A program made the position numbers and the translations under genes. Positions 29,573-38,161 of a stretch of DNA of 64,000 nt are shown here, piece by piece. This stretch comes from Loktanella sp. DSM 29012 (GTDB lineage: Bacteria; Pseudomonadota; Alphaproteobacteria; Rhodobacterales; Rhodobacteraceae). Within the stretch, counting starts at the first letter, position 1. The number at the start of each line of letters is the position of its first letter. Location: assembly GCF_900110705.1 (NCBI RefSeq), contig NZ_FOEJ01000007.1, positions 62,001 through 126,000 on the forward strand, written 5' to 3'. The notes below the pieces were generated by a model, which was not told the origin of the DNA, did not search any database, and saw nothing but the letters and a program-made list of their open reading frames with translations.

Positions 29573-30446
29573 CGTCTCTGTGGCACCTGTCGCCCCGACG
29601 GGAACGCTTCGCCGTCTGATGCGGCGCAAGCTCGCCCTGTTCGGGCTTGCGATCATCGCAGTGGTTCTGGGCGGCGCAGTCTTTGCGCCCTGGATTGCAC
29701 CCTATGCGCCCGACGACCAGTTGTTCGAAGGATTGACGCTATTCGGGGAACCGATGCCGCCCAGTGGTGATTTCCTGATGGGGACCGACCTTCTGGGGCG
29801 CGATCTGTTCAGCCGCATGCTCTATGGCGCGCAAACATCACTGATCATCGGCGTCGTCGCCAATGGCATTGCCCTGCTGATCGGAACACTAGTCGGTGTC
29901 GTCGCGGGTTTTGTAAGGGGGTGGGTCGGTGCAGTCCTGATGCGGTTTACCGACCTGATGATGGCCTTTCCCGCGTTGCTACTGGCCATCTGCCTGGCCG
30001 CGATTTTCCAGCCGTCGCTGTGGATCGTGGCCATGGTGATCGCGCTGGTCAACTGGGTCCAGACGGCACGGGTAGTCTATACCGAAACGACCTCGCTTGC
30101 CGAACGTGAATTCATTGCCGCCGAGAGGACATTGGGGGCTTCGCAGACGCGCATTCTGTTCAAACACATCCTGCCGCACCTTGTGCCGACATTGATCGTT
30201 TGGGGCACGCTCGGGATTTCGGTCACCGTCCTGCTGGAGGCGACCTTGTCATTCCTGGGTGTCGGCGTTCAGCCTCCGACACCCAGCTGGGGCAACATCA
30301 TCTTTGAAAACCAGACCTATTTTCAGGCTGCGCCCTGGCTGGTCTTTATCCCGGGTGCCGCGATCCTGCTGCTGGCCCTTGCCTTCAATCTGGTCGGCGA
30401 CGCGCTGCGCGATGTGCTTGACCCCACACAACGGGGGAATGACTGA
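29565..30446 (+). CDS. ABC transporter permease, peptide/nickel (DppC) type
   Basis: 293 residues from the ATG with AAGGAGAG ribosome-binding site, overlapping the AmiR-like stop by 8 bp. One N-terminal transmembrane helix, a periplasmic segment with Gly-Thr-Asp-x-Leu-Gly-Arg-Asp (the DppC signature) and five further helices are present. The coupling loop reads Glu-Arg-Thr-Leu-Gly-Ala-Ser. It pairs with the next permease. Unusually, the DppC-type gene precedes the DppB-type gene. Confidence 0.88.
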   Translation: MSDVSVAPVAPTGTLRRLMRRKLALFGLAIIAVVLGGAVFAPWIAPYAPDDQLFEGLTLFGEPMPPSGDFLMGTDLLGRDLFSRMLYGAQTSLIIGVVANGIALLIGTLVGVVAGFVRGWVGAVLMRFTDLMMAFPALLLAICLAAIFQPSLWIVAMVIALVNWVQTARVVYTETTSLAEREFIAAERTLGASQTRILFKHILPHLVPTLIVWGTLGISVTVLLEATLSFLGVGVQPPTPSWGNIIFENQTYFQAAPWLVFIPGAAILLLALAFNLVGDALRDVLDPTQRGND

Positions 30447-31366
30447 TGGCCGGATACCTTCTTCGCCGCCTGATCCAATCCACTTTGATCCTGCTGGGCG
30501 TCAGCTTTGTCACTTTCTTGCTGCTGTACGTGCTACCGGCCGACCCTGTGCGCCAGATCGCCGGACGGTCCGCAACCGCACAAACGGTCGAAAACATCCG
30601 CGCCCAACTTGGCCTCGATCAACCGATGCTCGTGCAATACGGCCGCTACTTGGCCGGTCTGGTTCAGGGCGATATGGGCCGTAGTTACCTGCAAAAAACC
30701 GAAGTCGCGACGTTGATTGCGGCGCGTCTGCCCGCATCACTGCTGCTGATGGCAGGTGGCATCGCCTGCGAACTGCTGATCGGCCTCACCTTGGGTATCG
30801 TGGCCGCCGTATTTCGGGGCCGGCCCTTGGATCAAGGTCTGATGGTCGTCTCTTTTGTTGCTGTGTCCGCGCCGCAATTCGTCGTGGGCCTGCTATTGCT
30901 ATATGTCTTTGCCGTGCAGCTTGGCTGGTTTCCAATCGGTGGCTACGGCACGGCGGCGCATCTGGTCCTTCCGGCGCTTACGTTGGGGATCATGGGTTCT
31001 GGCTGGTATTCCCGCATGATGCGGTCCTCGATGGTCGAGGTTCTGCGCCAAGACTACATTCGCACGGCCCGTGCCAAGGGTCTTGGCCGCGCGCGCGTGC
31101 TGATCCGTCACGCGCTTCCCAATGCGATCCTGCCCATCATCGCAATGATCGGCATCGATATCGGCATCTTTATCGGCGGCATCGTCGTTGTTGAATCCGT
31201 CTTTGGCTGGCCAGGTATCGGCCAGCTGGCATGGCAGGCAATTCAGCGCGTCGACATTCCGATCATCATGGGCGTCACCATGGTGTCCGCCACAGCCATC
31301 GTGCTGGGCAACCTTCTCGCTGACCTCATTACCCCGCTCATCGATCCGCGCATCAAGCTGCGGTGA
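30446..31366 (+). CDS. ABC transporter permease, peptide/nickel (DppB) type
   Basis: 306 residues, six transmembrane helices, with the DppB-type N-terminus (Tyr-Leu-Leu-Arg-Arg-Leu) and the Glu-Gln-like family loop replaced here by Asn-Ile-Arg-Ala-Gln-Leu-Gly-Leu. The coupling helix has Arg-Thr-Ala-Arg-Ala-Lys-Gly-Leu. Its ATG overlaps the preceding stop by one base (TGATG). The pair forms the membrane channel for the substrate captured by the binding protein encoded next. Confidence 0.88.
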   Translation: MAGYLLRRLIQSTLILLGVSFVTFLLLYVLPADPVRQIAGRSATAQTVENIRAQLGLDQPMLVQYGRYLAGLVQGDMGRSYLQKTEVATLIAARLPASLLLMAGGIACELLIGLTLGIVAAVFRGRPLDQGLMVVSFVAVSAPQFVVGLLLLYVFAVQLGWFPIGGYGTAAHLVLPALTLGIMGSGWYSRMMRSSMVEVLRQDYIRTARAKGLGRARVLIRHALPNAILPIIAMIGIDIGIFIGGIVVVESVFGWPGIGQLAWQAIQRVDIPIIMGVTMVSATAIVLGNLLADLITPLIDPRIKLR

Positions 31367-31403
31367 GCATCAACTGCAACCACCAACCAACAGGGACATG
31401 ACA

Positions 31404-33023
31404 ATGAAAAATCTTCTCCTCTCAACGGCGATCGTGGCAGCAACCGCGCTACCCGGCTTTGCACAGGAATACACACCCGATCCCAATGCACAGCCCGGTG
31501 GCATGATCACTGTCACCTACAAGGACGATGTGGCCACGCTAGACCCCGCCATCGGCTACGACTGGCAGAACTGGTCGATGATCAAATCACTCTTTGACGG
31601 GCTGATGGACTATGTGCCGGGCACAACCGAACTGCGTCCCGGTCTTGCGTCGAGCTACGAGATTTCGGACGACGGCACTGTCTTTACGTTCACCCTGCGT
31701 GATGGCGTTCTGTTCCACAACGGCCGCGCGATGACAGCACAGGACGTGAAATACTCTCTCGATCGCGTGACGGATCCAGAAACGCAATCACCCGGTGCCG
31801 GCTTCTTTGCATCGATTGCAGGCTATGACGCAGTGACAAACGGCGAGGCAGACAGCCTGGCCGGTGTTGAGGTCGTCGACGACATGACCGTCAGGATCAC
31901 GCTGTCGCGGCCCGATGCGACGTTCCTGCATGTCATGGCTTTGAACTTTGCATCGATTGTCCCAAAGGAAGCGGTCGACGAATTCGGCACGGACTTTGGC
32001 AAGAACCCGGTTGGAACCGGCGCATTCAAGCTGGGCGAATGGACCATCGGTCAGCGGCTCGTGTTTGAAAAGAACGCGGATTACTGGCGCGACGGTGTCC
32101 CTTATCTGGACGGGGTAACGTTTGAAGTTGGTCAGGAACCGATTGTGGCCTTGCTCCGCCTGCAACAAGGCGAGGTCGACGTGCCCGGTGACGGCATCCC
32201 GCCCGCAAAGTTCCAGGAAGTCATGTCCGACCCTGCGCAGGCCGCGCGTGTGGTCGAGGGGGGCCAGCTGCATACCGGCTATATCACCCTGAATGTCGGG
32301 ATGGCACCGCTGGACCAGTTGCCGGTCCGCGAGGCGATCAACATGGCGATCAACAAGGAACGCATCACGCAGATCATCAATGGCCGGGCGATTCCCGCGA
32401 CACAGCCTCTGCCGCCCACCATGCCGGGCTACACGGACGGGTTTGAAGGCTATGCCTTTGACGTTGCCGCAGCGCAGGCCAAACTGGCAGAGGCAGGACT
32501 GGCCGACGGGTTCACGACGGAACTCTATGTCATGAACACCGACCCCAACCCGCGGATCGCACAGGCCATCCAGCAAGATCTGAAGGCCATTGGCGTCGAA
32601 GTCGAAATTCGGTCCCTGGCGCAGGCCAACGTCATCGAGGCAGGCGGTGCGGGTCAGGCCCCGATGATCTGGTCGGGCGGCATGGCATGGATCGCGGATT
32701 TCCCCGATCCCTCCAACTTCTACGGGCCGATCCTTGGCTGTGCGGGTGCAGGCGAGGGCGGATGGAACTGGTCCAAGTTCTGTAACGAGGACATCGATGC
32801 CATGGCCATCGCCGCAGACAGCATGACCGATCCGGCTGCGCCCGAGCGGCTGGAGATGTGGTCTGACGTCTATATGCAGGTGATGGAACAGGCCCCTTGG
32901 GTCCCCGTGTTCAACGAACAGCGCTACACCATGAAATCAGAACGCATGGGCGGTGACGATGCCCTGTATGTCGATCCGGTCTCGATCCCGGTCAACTACG
33001 ACTATGTCTACGTGACCGAGTAA
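31404..33023 (+). CDS. ABC transporter substrate-binding protein, family 5
   Basis: 539 residues. A Sec signal ends near Ala-Gln (about residue 21). The mature protein has the family 5 landmarks: Thr-Leu-Asp-Pro-Ala, then Asn-Pro-Val-Gly-Thr-Gly-Ala-Phe-Lys and the Ala-Ile-Asn-Met-Ala-Ile-Asn-Lys helix. The start was chosen by the CAGGGA ribosome-binding site; an ATG two codons earlier is possible. Usual ligands are peptides, nickel complexes or sugars, but the operon suggests an amide or amide-containing compound. Confidence 0.88.
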   Translation: MKNLLLSTAIVAATALPGFAQEYTPDPNAQPGGMITVTYKDDVATLDPAIGYDWQNWSMIKSLFDGLMDYVPGTTELRPGLASSYEISDDGTVFTFTLRDGVLFHNGRAMTAQDVKYSLDRVTDPETQSPGAGFFASIAGYDAVTNGEADSLAGVEVVDDMTVRITLSRPDATFLHVMALNFASIVPKEAVDEFGTDFGKNPVGTGAFKLGEWTIGQRLVFEKNADYWRDGVPYLDGVTFEVGQEPIVALLRLQQGEVDVPGDGIPPAKFQEVMSDPAQAARVVEGGQLHTGYITLNVGMAPLDQLPVREAINMAINKERITQIINGRAIPATQPLPPTMPGYTDGFEGYAFDVAAAQAKLAEAGLADGFTTELYVMNTDPNPRIAQAIQQDLKAIGVEVEIRSLAQANVIEAGGAGQAPMIWSGGMAWIADFPDPSNFYGPILGCAGAGEGGWNWSKFCNEDIDAMAIAADSMTDPAAPERLEMWSDVYMQVMEQAPWVPVFNEQRYTMKSERMGGDDALYVDPVSIPVNYDYVYVTE

Positions 33024-33027
33024 GCGC

Positions 33028-33987
33028 ATGTGCAAAGCCTGTGAATACACGATCCACGGGGCACAGCACCATTTCGGCTGGGACAACACCATTGCCCCGG
33101 TCGAGACGGTCGCACCCGGTACGACGATCTGCTTCAATTGCATGGATTCTTCGGCGGGCCAGCTTGGCCCGTCGAGCACGGTGGCCGATGTGGTCGCGCT
33201 GGATTTCGGCAAGATCAATCCGGTCTCCGGGCCAATCTACATTGACGGTGCTGAACCCGGTGACGCCCTCAAGATCACGCTGGAAGGATTTGCCCCGCGC
33301 GAACAAGAGGGATCAGCTTGGGGCTGGACCGCCAACATTCCGGGTTTCGGACTCTTGGCGGACCAGTTCGAGGACCCCGCGCTGACGATCTGGAAATATG
33401 ACGCCAAAACGATGGCGCCGTCATTGTGGGGTGACATGGGGCGCGTTCCGCTCAAGCCCTTTACGGGCACGATCGGGGTCGCCTTGGCGGAACCGGGACT
33501 GCACAGCATCGTTCCACCCCGTCGCACTGGCGGAAATCTCGATATCCGGGACCTGTCGGCAGGTGCCGAACTCTATCTGCCAGTCGAGGTTGCCGGTGCC
33601 CTGTTCTCGGTTGGTGACACCCATGCCGCACAGGGCGATGGCGAAGTCTGCGGCACGGCCATCGAAAGTCCGATGGACGTGACGCTGACGCTGGACCTGG
33701 TCAAGGGCGCAAATCTCAGGATGCCGCGGTTCACCACGCCCGGTCCGGTCACCAACCACCTCGATCAGAAAGGATACGAGGTCACGACAGGAATCGGTCC
33801 TGATCTGATGAGCGGCGCACGCGATGCCGTCTCGGGCATGATCGACCTGCTGACTGCGCGCTACGGCATGGCACCCGTTGACGCCTACATGCTGGTGTCC
33901 ACCTGTGGTGACCTGCGCATTTCGGAAATCGTCGACATGCCCAATTGGGTCGTGTCGTTCTATTTTCCGCGCATGGTGCTTGAATGA
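33028..33987 (+). CDS. acetamidase/formamidase family amidohydrolase
   Basis: 319 residues, the length of the short acetamidase/formamidase (FmdA/AmdA) family. It has an early His-His-Phe-Gly-Trp-Asp-Asn, a Pro-Gly-Asp motif (Glu-Pro-Gly-Asp-Ala-Leu), Val-Gly-Asp-x-His-Ala-Ala-Gln-Gly-Asp-Gly-Glu (metal/active-site loop) and a C-terminal Asp-Ala-Tyr-Met-Leu-Val-Ser. It hydrolyses formamide or acetamide to ammonia and the acid in the cytoplasm. It starts 4 bp after the binding-protein stop and overlaps the ATPase gene. Confidence 0.88.
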   Translation: MCKACEYTIHGAQHHFGWDNTIAPVETVAPGTTICFNCMDSSAGQLGPSSTVADVVALDFGKINPVSGPIYIDGAEPGDALKITLEGFAPREQEGSAWGWTANIPGFGLLADQFEDPALTIWKYDAKTMAPSLWGDMGRVPLKPFTGTIGVALAEPGLHSIVPPRRTGGNLDIRDLSAGAELYLPVEVAGALFSVGDTHAAQGDGEVCGTAIESPMDVTLTLDLVKGANLRMPRFTTPGPVTNHLDQKGYEVTTGIGPDLMSGARDAVSGMIDLLTARYGMAPVDAYMLVSTCGDLRISEIVDMPNWVVSFYFPRMVLE

Positions 33988-35765
33988 TGACGACACACAC
34001 AGCGACCGCCCCTTCGGGGGCGACCGCAGCCCTGCTGTCGGTGCGTGATATGACCGTGTCGGTCAGGGATCGCGGCGTCGTCCGCCCGTTGGTGGCCGGA
34101 CTATCGTTTGAACTGTATCCCGGGGAAACGCTTGCCATCGCGGGTGAAAGCGGATCGGGGAAATCCATCACTTCGCTTGCCCTGATGGGTTTGCTTCCCA
34201 ACAACGTCACCGTCACATCCGGTCAGGCGCTGCTTGACGGTGTTAACCTGCCGGACCTGCCAGAGGCGAGGATGCGCGCCTGGCGTGGCGCCAAACTGGC
34301 GATGATCTTTCAAGAGCCGATGACGTCGTTGAATCCGGTCCATACCATTGGCAGTCAGATGACCGAGGCGATCCGTGCCCACGAGGCCGTGTCGAGAGGT
34401 GCTGCCCGCAGCGCCGCGATCGAGGCGCTGCGGCGCGTTCGTATCCCCGAACCCGAACGCCGGATGAAGCAGTATCCCCATGAACTTTCGGGTGGCATGC
34501 GTCAGCGCGTGATGATCGCCATGGCGCTGGCCCTGCGTCCTGCTCTGCTGATCGCGGATGAGCCGACTACGGCCCTCGATGTAACCGTCCAACGCGAAGT
34601 GCTGGACCTTCTGCGTGAGTTGCAGGCCGAAACCGGCACTGCGATCATTCTCATCACACACGACATGGGCGTCGTCGCCGAAAGTGCGGACCGCGTTGTG
34701 GTCATGCGTCAAGGCCGCATGATCGAGAGCGCGCCTGTCGACACCCTTTTTACTGCGCCAAAGCAGGAATATACCCGCGCACTTTTGTCTGCCGTCCCAC
34801 GCCTGGGATCGGGGGCAGCCCGCGCCAAACCCCTGCCGCCCACGGCATCTGTTCCGGTCGCCAGACTGGTTGGCGCGCAGGTCCATTTCGATATCGGCGC
34901 AAATTTTCTCGGTCGCCCTACGCACAGGGTGCATGCGGTCGAGGGTGCGACCCTCGACATTCAACCCGGAGAAACCTTTGGTCTGGTTGGCGAATCCGGT
35001 TGCGGGAAATCGACAATTGCCAAGGCATTGGTCGGGCTCGTGCCCCATGCCGGCCACGTCGAAGTCGACGGAAAAGCGCTGGGCGGGCTGACAAGTCTGG
35101 GCCGACGTCAAATCTGCCGAGACGTCCAGATGGTCTTCCAGGACCCGATGGCGGCGCTCGACCCGCGCATGACGGTGGGCGAAGCTGTGGCAGAGCCACT
35201 CTTGATACATGGGATCGGGACGGCGGCGGAACGTCACGCGCGTGCAGCCGATCTGTTTGCACGTGTCGGCCTGACACAAGATCAGATGACACGCTACCCG
35301 CACGAATTTTCAGGCGGGCAGCGTCAGCGCATCTGCGTGGCCCGTGCGCTTGCCCTGAAACCAAAGCTGATCATCTGCGACGAAAGCGTATCCGCGCTTG
35401 ATGTGTCGGTCCAAGCGCAGGTCCTCGATTTGTTGGAGGAATTGCAGGCCGAGATGGGTGTGGCATATCTGTTTATCAGCCATGATATGGCTGTTGTCGA
35501 AAATGTCGTGGACCGACTGGCTGTGATGTACCTCGGTCAAATCGTCGAAATGGGGACACGCGACCAGGTGTTCGGAAATCCACAACACAGCTATACGCGG
35601 CGGCTCTTGGATGCCGTGCCGATCCCAGATCCACAGCGAAAGAGACCACCGCAGCCACAACGGCCCGGTGACCTGCCTTCACCGATTTGGCCGATCGGCA
35701 AGGCCCCGGCGCGTGTTCATCTGCGCGATATCGGGGACAACCACCTCGTTGCGCAAGAAGCCTGA
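33984..35765 (+). CDS. fused peptide-type ABC ATPase (DppD-DppF)
   Basis: 593 residues with two ATPase domains in one chain. Domain 1 (about 10-275) has Gly-Glu-Ser-Gly-Ser-Gly-Lys-Ser, Leu-Ser-Gly-Gly-Met and Ala-Asp-Glu-Pro. Domain 2 (about 295-570) has Gly-Glu-Ser-Gly-Cys-Gly-Lys-Ser, Phe-Ser-Gly-Gly-Gln and Cys-Asp-Glu-Ser. The last is Ser where Pro is usual, as often seen in DppF. The oligopeptide C-terminal extension is present after each domain. It energises the two permeases of this operon. It is the last gene of the unit. Confidence 0.9.
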   Translation: MMTTHTATAPSGATAALLSVRDMTVSVRDRGVVRPLVAGLSFELYPGETLAIAGESGSGKSITSLALMGLLPNNVTVTSGQALLDGVNLPDLPEARMRAWRGAKLAMIFQEPMTSLNPVHTIGSQMTEAIRAHEAVSRGAARSAAIEALRRVRIPEPERRMKQYPHELSGGMRQRVMIAMALALRPALLIADEPTTALDVTVQREVLDLLRELQAETGTAIILITHDMGVVAESADRVVVMRQGRMIESAPVDTLFTAPKQEYTRALLSAVPRLGSGAARAKPLPPTASVPVARLVGAQVHFDIGANFLGRPTHRVHAVEGATLDIQPGETFGLVGESGCGKSTIAKALVGLVPHAGHVEVDGKALGGLTSLGRRQICRDVQMVFQDPMAALDPRMTVGEAVAEPLLIHGIGTAAERHARAADLFARVGLTQDQMTRYPHEFSGGQRQRICVARALALKPKLIICDESVSALDVSVQAQVLDLLEELQAEMGVAYLFISHDMAVVENVVDRLAVMYLGQIVEMGTRDQVFGNPQHSYTRRLLDAVPIPDPQRKRPPQPQRPGDLPSPIWPIGKAPARVHLRDIGDNHLVAQEA

Positions 35766-36096
35766 GTGATCGAAGTCTGAGCGCCTGCGGCGTTCTGTCG
35801 TCAGATCCGCTTGCGCTTTAGCAGCTTGAAGTAGCTCTCGGTAAATCGGTAGGGGGATCATCCATCGCCTCCATGGGCAACTTGCAGCGGACCCCATGGA
35901 ACGCGGGGGATCACGCTGAACCGCGCCGGGTTTGCGGCTGGACATGTCAAGGTACGTCTGGTGCGTGGGCGTCACCTCTGCGCGAATTTTCAAAGGTCCA
36001 TTTGCCTTTGTTTGCTGCGACATCGACAAAGCCGCCAGTCATGATCCCTGCGTGGTTGCGGTCAGGGTGCCATCGTCGCGTCGCAGACCGCAGCGG
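35766..36096. other. 331-bp intergenic region between convergent genes, no gene seen
   Basis: No coding region I can support. A 116-codon minus-strand frame (35679-36029) overlaps the end of the ATPase gene and shows no family resemblance, so I reject it. No strong hairpin with T-run is visible after the ATPase gene. Confidence 0.4.
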
Positions 36097-36477
36097 TCAG
36101 TCTGGTTTCGGGCTGGTTGCCAAGTCTGCAATATCAATCACCCGGCGCAATTCGTCAGGCAACAATGGTTTCGACAACATTGCCAACGGGTGGATCGCTG
36201 TTTCCTCGGCATCGCTTATCTGGTGCAGGCTGCCACTGACGATAATCGAGGGGATGCCGAAATCCTGCCATAGGGCGATGGCTGCATCCTGGCCCCGTGT
36301 GCCCTCGGCCAGTTGCAGGTCGATGATCGCCATATCAGGTTTCGCACCGCCCGCCATCGCGATGGCCGCAGGCGCTGTCGTCGCAATTCCGATGACACCA
36401 TGACCCATTTCAAGGAGCTGTGCCTCGAGGTCGATCGCAATCAGAAAGTTGTCTTCGACGATCAGGAAGTTCAGCAA
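36097..36477 (-). CDS. stand-alone response-regulator receiver protein
   Basis: 126 residues from a TTG at 36477, chosen because the receiver fold begins there (Phe-Leu-Ile-Val-Glu-Asp) and AAGG lies upstream; longer readings run into the kinase gene. Phospho-acceptor Asp is in Ile-Ile-Asp-Leu-Gln-Leu, the switch Ser in Val-Ser-Gly-Ser and the conserved Lys in Ser-Lys-Pro. No output domain exists, so it works by protein contact or as a phosphate relay. It lies 10 bp after the sensor kinase. Confidence 0.75.
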   Translation of the reverse strand: MLNFLIVEDNFLIAIDLEAQLLEMGHGVIGIATTAPAAIAMAGGAKPDMAIIDLQLAEGTRGQDAAIALWQDFGIPSIIVSGSLHQISDAEETAIHPLAMLSKPLLPDELRRVIDIADLATSPKPD

Positions 36478-36487
36478 TTTGAAAACC

Positions 36488-37945
36488 TTACTCAGGGAAC
36501 AGGATACGTGTGCGCCAGCCGTTCGTCTGATCTTCCTCGATCGTTCCGCCAAGGCTTGCGGCCATCCCCGCAATCAGACGCTGTCCGAGGCCCGAGGATT
36601 TTGCATCCGATGACGCACGATCTGCACCGGGGCCGGTTCCGTCATCCGCGACCTCGAGCAGGATCATGTTTTCGTCGGCGCGGCGCAGCGTGATTGTGAC
36701 CGTCCCGTCGTCTTCGGGCCCGTAGGCGTGCTTGAACGAATTGGTGACCAGCTCATTGACCGCCAGCGAAAGCGACACGGCCCTGTCGGTGTCCAGCCGG
36801 ATGGATTCGGCGTCATAGGTGATTTGCAGGCCGCGCGCATCGCTGGCTAGCGATAACCGAAGATGCGTTGTCAGACGTTTCAGGTATCGATCGATCCAGA
36901 CCGAGCTGACGTCCTCGTCTTCGTACAAAGATGCATGGATCGCGGCCACGGCATTGACCCGCGCGGTTGCCGCGCGAAGCGAGGCACGCGCCGCTGGGTC
37001 GACGGTGGCAGAGCCCTCGAGGTTGAGAATGCTGGTCACCATCTGAAGCGAATTTTTGACCCTGTGATTGACCTCGGCGATCATCAGGTCCCGTGCGGCG
37101 AGGGCCTCGCTCAACCGGGCCTCGTTTTCGTGGATGGCGGTCACATCCAGAACGATGCCCACAATCCGGACGGTCTGCGTGTCGGGGTCGCGCACGGATT
37201 CGCCGCGACCGAGCACCCAACGCATTGTGCCGTCGGGCAGGATAATCCTGCTGTTCAGATGCAGATCTGCCCCGATGGTGCGGGCGACCCGTTCGATTTC
37301 GGCGCGGGCTTCGGCGCGATCATCGGGGTGGAAACGATCAAGAAACGGTTCGACGGCGTCGTAGGTGTCTTCGGGATCGAAACCGAACAGCGCATCCAGT
37401 TGCGGCGACTGGATCAGATGACCGGAAACCGGGTCTAGTTCGAAATAGCTGAGTTCGGCACCGCGCATCGCAGCACGCTGTCTGGCGGCGTCTGCACGTT
37501 CGCCCAGCGTGTTGCGGGTCACATCCTCGGCGGTTTGGATGATATGCGTGACCTTGTCAGGCCGTGCTTCGTCAGCAAAGATCGGAGAGTTCCGCACCCG
37601 CCAATAGCGCGTGGCATAGCGCCCATCCGCCTCGCGCACATCATGCTGCCGCAGCGGCATTTGCTGTTCTTTGCCGGTTGCCACGACAGCCTCGATTGAC
37701 GCGGTAAGCTCGGCTTCGGCGCTGGCTTCGGGATCATCCGGATTTGCCGGAAAGGCTTCGAAAACCTTGTAGCCGATCAGGTCACGTGGCTGGCGGCCCA
37801 ACAGCGCACAATAGCGTTTGTTGGCCGCGACGATGCGCAAGTCGGGTGTAAAAACCAACTGTGCGGTCGCTGCTGAATCAAAGAATATGCCCGGATTGAG
37901 TCCATCGTAGTGATCCATGGATCGGCCTTTGCTGTTGCGTGCCAT
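36488..37945 (-). CDS. PAS-domain sensor histidine kinase, HisKA_2 type
   Basis: About 485 residues; a start at 37918 with a better AAAGG site is also plausible. There is no transmembrane segment. PAS 1 spans about 15-135 and PAS 2 about 165-275, then the H-box Glu-Val-Asn-His-Arg-Val-Lys-Asn-Ser-Leu-Gln (HisKA_2) and a HATPase with Asn-Glu-Leu-Val-Thr-Asn-Ser and Asp-Asp-Gly-Thr-Gly-Pro. Relatives are cytosolic light, redox or general-stress sensors. PAS 1 has no Asn-Cys-Arg-Phe LOV motif, so the signal is unknown. Confidence 0.85.
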   Translation of the reverse strand: MARNSKGRSMDHYDGLNPGIFFDSAATAQLVFTPDLRIVAANKRYCALLGRQPRDLIGYKVFEAFPANPDDPEASAEAELTASIEAVVATGKEQQMPLRQHDVREADGRYATRYWRVRNSPIFADEARPDKVTHIIQTAEDVTRNTLGERADAARQRAAMRGAELSYFELDPVSGHLIQSPQLDALFGFDPEDTYDAVEPFLDRFHPDDRAEARAEIERVARTIGADLHLNSRIILPDGTMRWVLGRGESVRDPDTQTVRIVGIVLDVTAIHENEARLSEALAARDLMIAEVNHRVKNSLQMVTSILNLEGSATVDPAARASLRAATARVNAVAAIHASLYEDEDVSSVWIDRYLKRLTTHLRLSLASDARGLQITYDAESIRLDTDRAVSLSLAVNELVTNSFKHAYGPEDDGTVTITLRRADENMILLEVADDGTGPGADRASSDAKSSGLGQRLIAGMAASLGGTIEEDQTNGWRTRILFPE

Positions 37946-38161
37946 CAAAAAGGCAGGTGGACCGGACGTGGTTCGACAGGACGCACATTCACGATGGCGT
38001 CAGTTTGATCCAAGGTATCAATCATAGCCTGGCCAGCGCAAGCCGCGCTATCACAGCCCATGTCGGCCTGTCGACGGCGCGACATGGCTGTAATGCCCAT
38101 TTCCCTCGGGATCAAAATGGCGTGGCGGGCGTTGGCCGTCGAACGCGCAAAAAGGGCCGAC

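Noticed and set aside
35679-36029. 116-codon minus-strand frame after the fused ATPase gene
   Set aside because: Overlaps the ATPase C-terminus, has no ribosome-binding site and no family resemblance.
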